Assembly (NCBI GenBank): GCA_945643635.1
Contig: CALZFC010000056.1
Location: 5,001 to 69,000 of the forward strand
Direction of reading: 5' to 3'
Source: Allodiplogaster sudhausi
Taxonomy: Eukaryota; Nematoda; Chromadorea; Rhabditida; Diplogasteridae
Length of the DNA: 64,000 nucleotides
Shown: positions 59,399-64,000 of the stretch, in pieces
Layout: the number at the start of each line of letters is the position of its first letter
Position numbering within the stretch: position 1 is the first letter of the stretch
The notes under the pieces: generated by a model
What the model saw: only the letters and a program-made list of their open reading frames with translations
What the model was told of the DNA's origin: nothing
Database searches by the model: none
Program-made: the position numbers and the translations under genes

Positions 59399-62300
59399 TT
59401 TTACTTTAAGAGAAGTTTAGTTGGCTCTAAGGGTATTTTAGTTGGCTCAAAGGGTCGTTAGTTGGCTTAAAAAGGACAAAAGTCTGTTCTAGCGGCACTA
59501 CTGAACGACATAGGCCTTTGAATTTCAGTCCATTAGAAAGCTTGGAGTCTTTAGTCTATGTTAGCACTCTTATAATTTCATCAGGAGTCATACAAAAACG
59601 CGCAAAAGGGTTTGCGCGCGCGCGACTCCGAACCTGGGACCCATGACTTTCGACGTGCACTGAAAATGTACCAAATAGCCACAAAACAATTCATATCTCG
59701 AATATGCCTGAATCGTTTTGCACATTTGACCTATCATTCGATAGCAAATTTTTGGCTCTACAATAAAAAAAATATGCGCCAAAAAGTGTCAGTGATAGCT
59801 AAGGCCGAAATAGTGGCCTGAACCTTCTGACACCAAAAGTAGATCAAAAACATCGATATTTCAAAATGGTTTGTATGAGAAAGTTGTTCGCCTTCGCGAG
59901 AGCTACCGATTGATATATAATGTTTGGCATATCCCTTAACTATCGAGAAGAAACTAAGGCCCCAAATGCGTTCCAAAAATTTGCCACTTCACGGCCCTGG
60001 CAGGGCACTTTAATGACAACCCAGCCAAACCCAACTATACTCATATTGAAGCTCTCGTGAAACTCTGCATGATTCTGAAACTCTCATCCCTCTAACTTCC
60101 CTATTCATAAAGATATGTATTTTAGAAGGTTCGTTCCTAACAAAAAAATTTGACCCTTCAATCGATAATATCTACAACTTCTAGTGTCCAAAAGTTGATA
60201 ATTCTACTATTAAAAGAAAGCCCGTCAAAAACTCTACAATCGCAGTCAGTTTAATCAAAAGCGGACTTTGTAGATTCCGAGAAAAGGGGCAAATACCCTC
60301 TCAAAAAGTACCCCAAAAAGGTATGCTTTGCGCGGCGGCCTCCCACTGATCTACGAAAACTCGAAATGATCTCAACTCCAGGAATCATATTCATTTTTGA
60401 ACGGGCTACCCGACACTATTTTTTTCATCGCCATAGCTTTCCTACAAAAAAAGTTGCAACCCCTCAAAGTCGCCAAAGTGCCCAAATCAGAGTCGCCTCC
60501 GACCAAAGTTTGGGCGCCGGCGCCGACGCCAATATCGAACCCAATTTTTTGAAACCAACGTATTCTTGTAGTCCGGAAACTTTTACATGTTCCCCAAAAA
60601 ACTGCTTCCCGATATCTCAATCCCCCCGCCCGCTACACCGCTCCGCGCTATACCAGTAAATAAATTACAGTCGACTTTTATATAATAATAGACTAGCGTG
60701 ACTTTGTCACGCTACGGGCCTTTGGCCCGGTCAATGGCCACCGGGGCTATCGCCCCGGAGGCCATTTCCCGATATAAATTATCTCTAAGGGAAGGTTAGT
60801 TGGCTCTAAGGGTTAAAGTTTGGCTCTAAAGGGTCAAAAGTCTGTTCTAGCGGCGCTACTGGACTATCCGGGCCTTTGAATTTAAGCTCATTGGAAAGCT
60901 TGGAGTCTTTACTATATGATATCACTCTTTTAGCATACTCAGGAGTCATACAAAAGCGCGCAAAAGAGTTTGCGCGCGCGCGGATTCGAACTTGCGTCCC
61001 ATGACTTTCGACGTGCACTGAAAATGTACCAAAAAGCCACAAAATAATTCATATCTCGAATATGCCTGGATCAAATCCCATGATCTACCTATCATTCGAT
61101 AGCTAATTTTTGGCTATACAATTAAAAAAATATGCGCCAAAAAGTGTCAGTGATAGCTAAGGCCGAAATTGTGGCCTGAACATTCTGACCGAAGGAAGTA
61201 GATCAAAACGTCAAAATATCAAAATGTTTTGTATGAGAAAGTTATTCGCCTTCAGGAGAGCTACCGATTGATATATAATGTTTGGCCTAACCCTTAACTA
61301 CCGAGAAGAAACGGAGGCTCAAAGTGCGCTCCAAAAATTTGACACTTCACGGCCCTGGCAGGGCACTTTAATGAAAAGCCAGCCAAACACAGGTACACTC
61401 ATATTGAAGCTCTCGTGAAACTCTGCATAATTCTGAAACTCTCATCCCTCTAACTTCCCTATTCATAAAGATATGTATTTTAGAAGGTTCGTTCCTAACA
61501 AAAAAATTTGACCCTTCAATCGATAATATCTACAACTTCTAGTGTCGAAAAGTCAATAATTCTACTATTAAAAGATGCGCCGTCAAAAACTCTACAATCG
61601 CAGTCAGTTTAATCAAAAGCGGACTTTGTAGATTCCGAGAAAAGGGGCAAATACCCTCTCAAAAAGTACCCCAAAAAGGTATGGTTTGCGCGGCGGCCTC
61701 CCACTGATCTACCAAAAATCGAAATTATCTCAACTCCAGGAATCATATTCATTTTTGAACGGGCTACCCGCCACTATTTTTTTCATCGCCATAGCTTTCC
61801 TACAAAAAAAGTTGCAACCCCTCAAATTCGCCAAAGTGCCCAAATCAGAGTCGCCTCCGACCAAAGTTTGGCCGCCGGCGCCGACGCCAATATCGAACCC
61901 AATTTTTTGAAACCCACATATTCTTGTAGTCCGGAAACTTTTACATGTTCCCCAAAAAACCGCTTCCCGATACCTCAATCCCCCCGCCCGCTACACCGCT
62001 CCGCGCTATACCAGTAAATAAATTACAGTCGACTTTTATATAATAATAGACTAGCGTGGCGCAGCCACGCTACGGGCCTTTGGCCCGGTCAATGGCCACC
62101 GGGGCTGTCGCCCCGGAGGCCATTTTCCCGATAAAAAAATTATCCAAGTGTAGGTTTGTTGGCTCTGTGGGTCGTTAGTTAGCTCTAAAAGGTCAAAAGT
62201 CTGTTCTAGCGGCGCTACTGGACGATCTGGGCCTATAAAGTTATGCTCATTCGAAAGCCTGGAGTCTTCTGTACATGTTAATATTCTTTTTATTTAATCA

Positions 62301-64000
62301 GAAGTCACATAAAAGCGCGCAAAAGGGTTTGCGCGCGCGCGACTCCGAACCTGCGACCCATGAGTTTCGAAGTGCACTGAAAATGAGCCAAAAAGCCACA
62401 AAATAATTCATATCTCGAATATGCCTGTATCAAAGTCCATGATCTACCTATCATTCGATAGCTAATTTTTGGCTCTACAATAAAACAAATATGCGCCAAA
62501 AAGTGTCAGTGATAGCTAAGGCCGAAATAGTGGCCTGAACCTTCTGACCCCAAAAGTAGATCAAAAACGTCAAAATATGAAATAGGTTTGTATGAGAAAG
62601 TTGTTCGCCTTCTCGAAAGCTACCGAATGATATATAACATGTGGCAAAACCTTTATCCACCGAGACGAAACGGAGACTCAAAATGCGTTCCAAAAATTTG
62701 CCACTTCACGGCCCTGGCAGGGCACTTTATTGAAAAGCCAGACAAACGCAAGTATGCTCATATTGAAGTTCTCGTGAAACTCTGTATGATTCTGAAGCTC
62801 CCATCCCTCTACCTTCCCTATTCATAAAGATATGAATTTTAGAATGTTCGCTCCTAACAAAAAAATTTGACCATTCAATCGATAATATATCATACACCCA
62901 GTGTCCAAAAGTTGATAATTCTACTATTAAAAGATGCGCCGTCAAAAACTCTACAATCGCAGTCAGTTTAATCAAAAGCGGACTTTGTAGATTCCGAGAA
63001 AAGGGGCAAATACCCTCTCAAAAAGTACCCCAAAAAGGTATGGTTTGCGCGGCGGCCTCCCACTGATCTACCAAAAATCGAAATGATCTCAACTCCAGGA
63101 ATCATATTCATTTTTGAACGGGCTACCCGCCACTATTTTTTTCATCGCCATAGCGTTCCTACAAAAAAAGTTGCAACCCCTCAAATTCGCCAAAGTGCCC
63201 AAATCAGAGTCGCCTCCGACCAAAGTTTGGCCGCCGGCGCCGACGCCAATATCGAACCCAATTTTTTGAAACCCACATATTCTTGTAGTCCGGAAACTTT
63301 TACATGTTCTCCAAAAAACCGCTTCCCGATACCTCAATCCCCCCGCCCGCTACACCGCTCCGTGCTATACCAGTAAATAAATTACAGTCGACTTTTATAT
63401 AATAATAGACTAGCGTGACTTCGTCACGCTACGGGCCTTTGGCCCGGTCAATGGCCACCGGGGCTATCGCCCCGGAGGCCATTTCCCGATGTAAAAATTT
63501 ATCCAAGGGTTTTCATCTGGTTCTAAGGGTCGTTATTTGACTCTAAGGGTTAAAATTTGGCTCTAAAGGGTCAAAAGTCTGTTCTAGCGGCGCTACTGGA
63601 CTATCTGGGCCTTTGATTTTAAGCCCATTAGAAAGCTTAGAGTCTTTTGTCCATGTTAGCACTCTTATTATTTCATCAGGAGTCAAACAAAAGCGCGCAA
63701 AAGAGTTTGCGCGCGTGCGGATTCGAACCTGCGACCCATGAGTTTCGATGTGCAGAGAAAATAGCCCAAAAAGCCACAAAATAATTCATATCTCGAAGAT
63801 GCCTGGATCAAATCCCATGATCTACCTATCATTCGATAGCTAATTTTTGGCTCTACAATAAAAAAATATGCTCCAAAAAGTGTCAGTGATAGCTAAGGCC
63901 GAAATAGTGGCCTGAACATTCTGATCCCAAAAGTAGATCAAAAACGACAAAATATGAAAACGTTTTGTATGAGAAAGTTGTTCTATTTCTCGAGAGCTAC
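59399..64000. repeat. Higher-order repeat, copy 2 (cut by the window end)
   Basis: Starts at an out-of-register joint where CGCAGTCAGTTT meets TTTACTTTAAGAGAAG (T-rich microhomology), leaving an 872-bp partial monomer. The rest follows copy 1 at offset 4,947 to the last base. Confidence 0.9.

Larger units (their letters stand above)
33146..64000. repeat. Satellite array, family 2 (about 1.36 kb monomers), runs off the window
   Basis: A truncated first unit (33146-33983), then monomers starting CTAGCGTGAC or CTAGCGTGGC at 33984, 35342, 36698, 38054, 39421, 40779, 42137, 43495, 44847, 46205, 47571, 48928, 50305, 51663, 53021, 54379, 55746, 57104, 58463, 60693, 62051 and 63410. Most periods are 1352-1377; 1358 is commonest. 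58463-60692 holds one full and one truncated unit. Alignment with family 1 is clear over most of the monomer; the main addition is the about 154-bp hairpin segment after the first CTAGCG. Right boundary not in the window. Confidence 0.96.

Noticed and set aside
34407..63779. Repeated minus-strand frames of 64-82 codons in family 2 monomers
   Set aside because: Same reasoning: several overlapping frames on both strands are open in every copy, none recognisable, and frames change at subfamily borders.
33146..64000. Hammerhead ribozyme in the satellite
   Set aside because: Some animal satellites carry one, so I looked for CTGATGA...GAAA on both strands; no copy with the required core was seen.
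16235..64000. CRISPR array
   Set aside because: Repeats are kilobase-scale direct tandem monomers with no short repeat-spacer pattern, and the DNA is eukaryotic.

Overview
This is eukaryotic, intron-bearing DNA with no operons, ribosome-binding sites or prokaryotic genes. One gene can be named: a plus-strand voltage-gated calcium channel beta subunit (CACNB family, SH3 plus guanylate-kinase-like domains). That family is essentially confined to animals and their close relatives. The copy is very diverged from vertebrate and insect proteins, so the source is probably a fast-evolving invertebrate whose phylum I cannot fix from sequence alone.

Layout. (1) 1-13.7 kb is gene territory crowded with GA/CT microsatellites and small minisatellites. 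The minus strand at about 0.3-3.2 kb probably holds an unrecognised gene starting at 3167; exons 3167-3014 and 2522-2380 join in phase. The CACNB gene runs left to right with strong exons from 7381 to its stop at 13588 and weaker candidate 5' exons at 5061-6604. Most long open frames here are (CT)n or (GA)n tracts read as Leu/Ser or Arg/Glu and are not genes. (2) 14.3-15.9 kb carries a compact minus-strand gene, nine exons and about 320 codons in a fully phase-consistent model. Its family is not recognised, and it is convergent with CACNB. (3) 16.2-64 kb is a direct-orientation tandem satellite with no convincing gene. It opens with a diverged, longer edge monomer (16235-18235). An array of about 1.20-1.21 kb monomers (family 1, 18236 to about 33145) follows. 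An A-rich junction then switches to about 1.36 kb monomers (family 2, 33146 to the window end and beyond).

The family 2 monomer is a family 1-like monomer with about 154 bp extra. That segment is bracketed by CTAGCG direct repeats and carries three consecutive hairpins, the first with a compensatory base-pair change. Both families also contain, on the minus strand, a tRNA-like stretch with an RNA polymerase III B-box-like motif followed by T4 runs. The array shows in-register loss of a monomer, out-of-register joints, cassette exchange between subfamilies, and a 4,947 bp higher-order tandem duplication at the right end.

The two genes have no visible functional link. The satellite, with its hairpin and Pol III-like modules, is the least ordinary part of the window.
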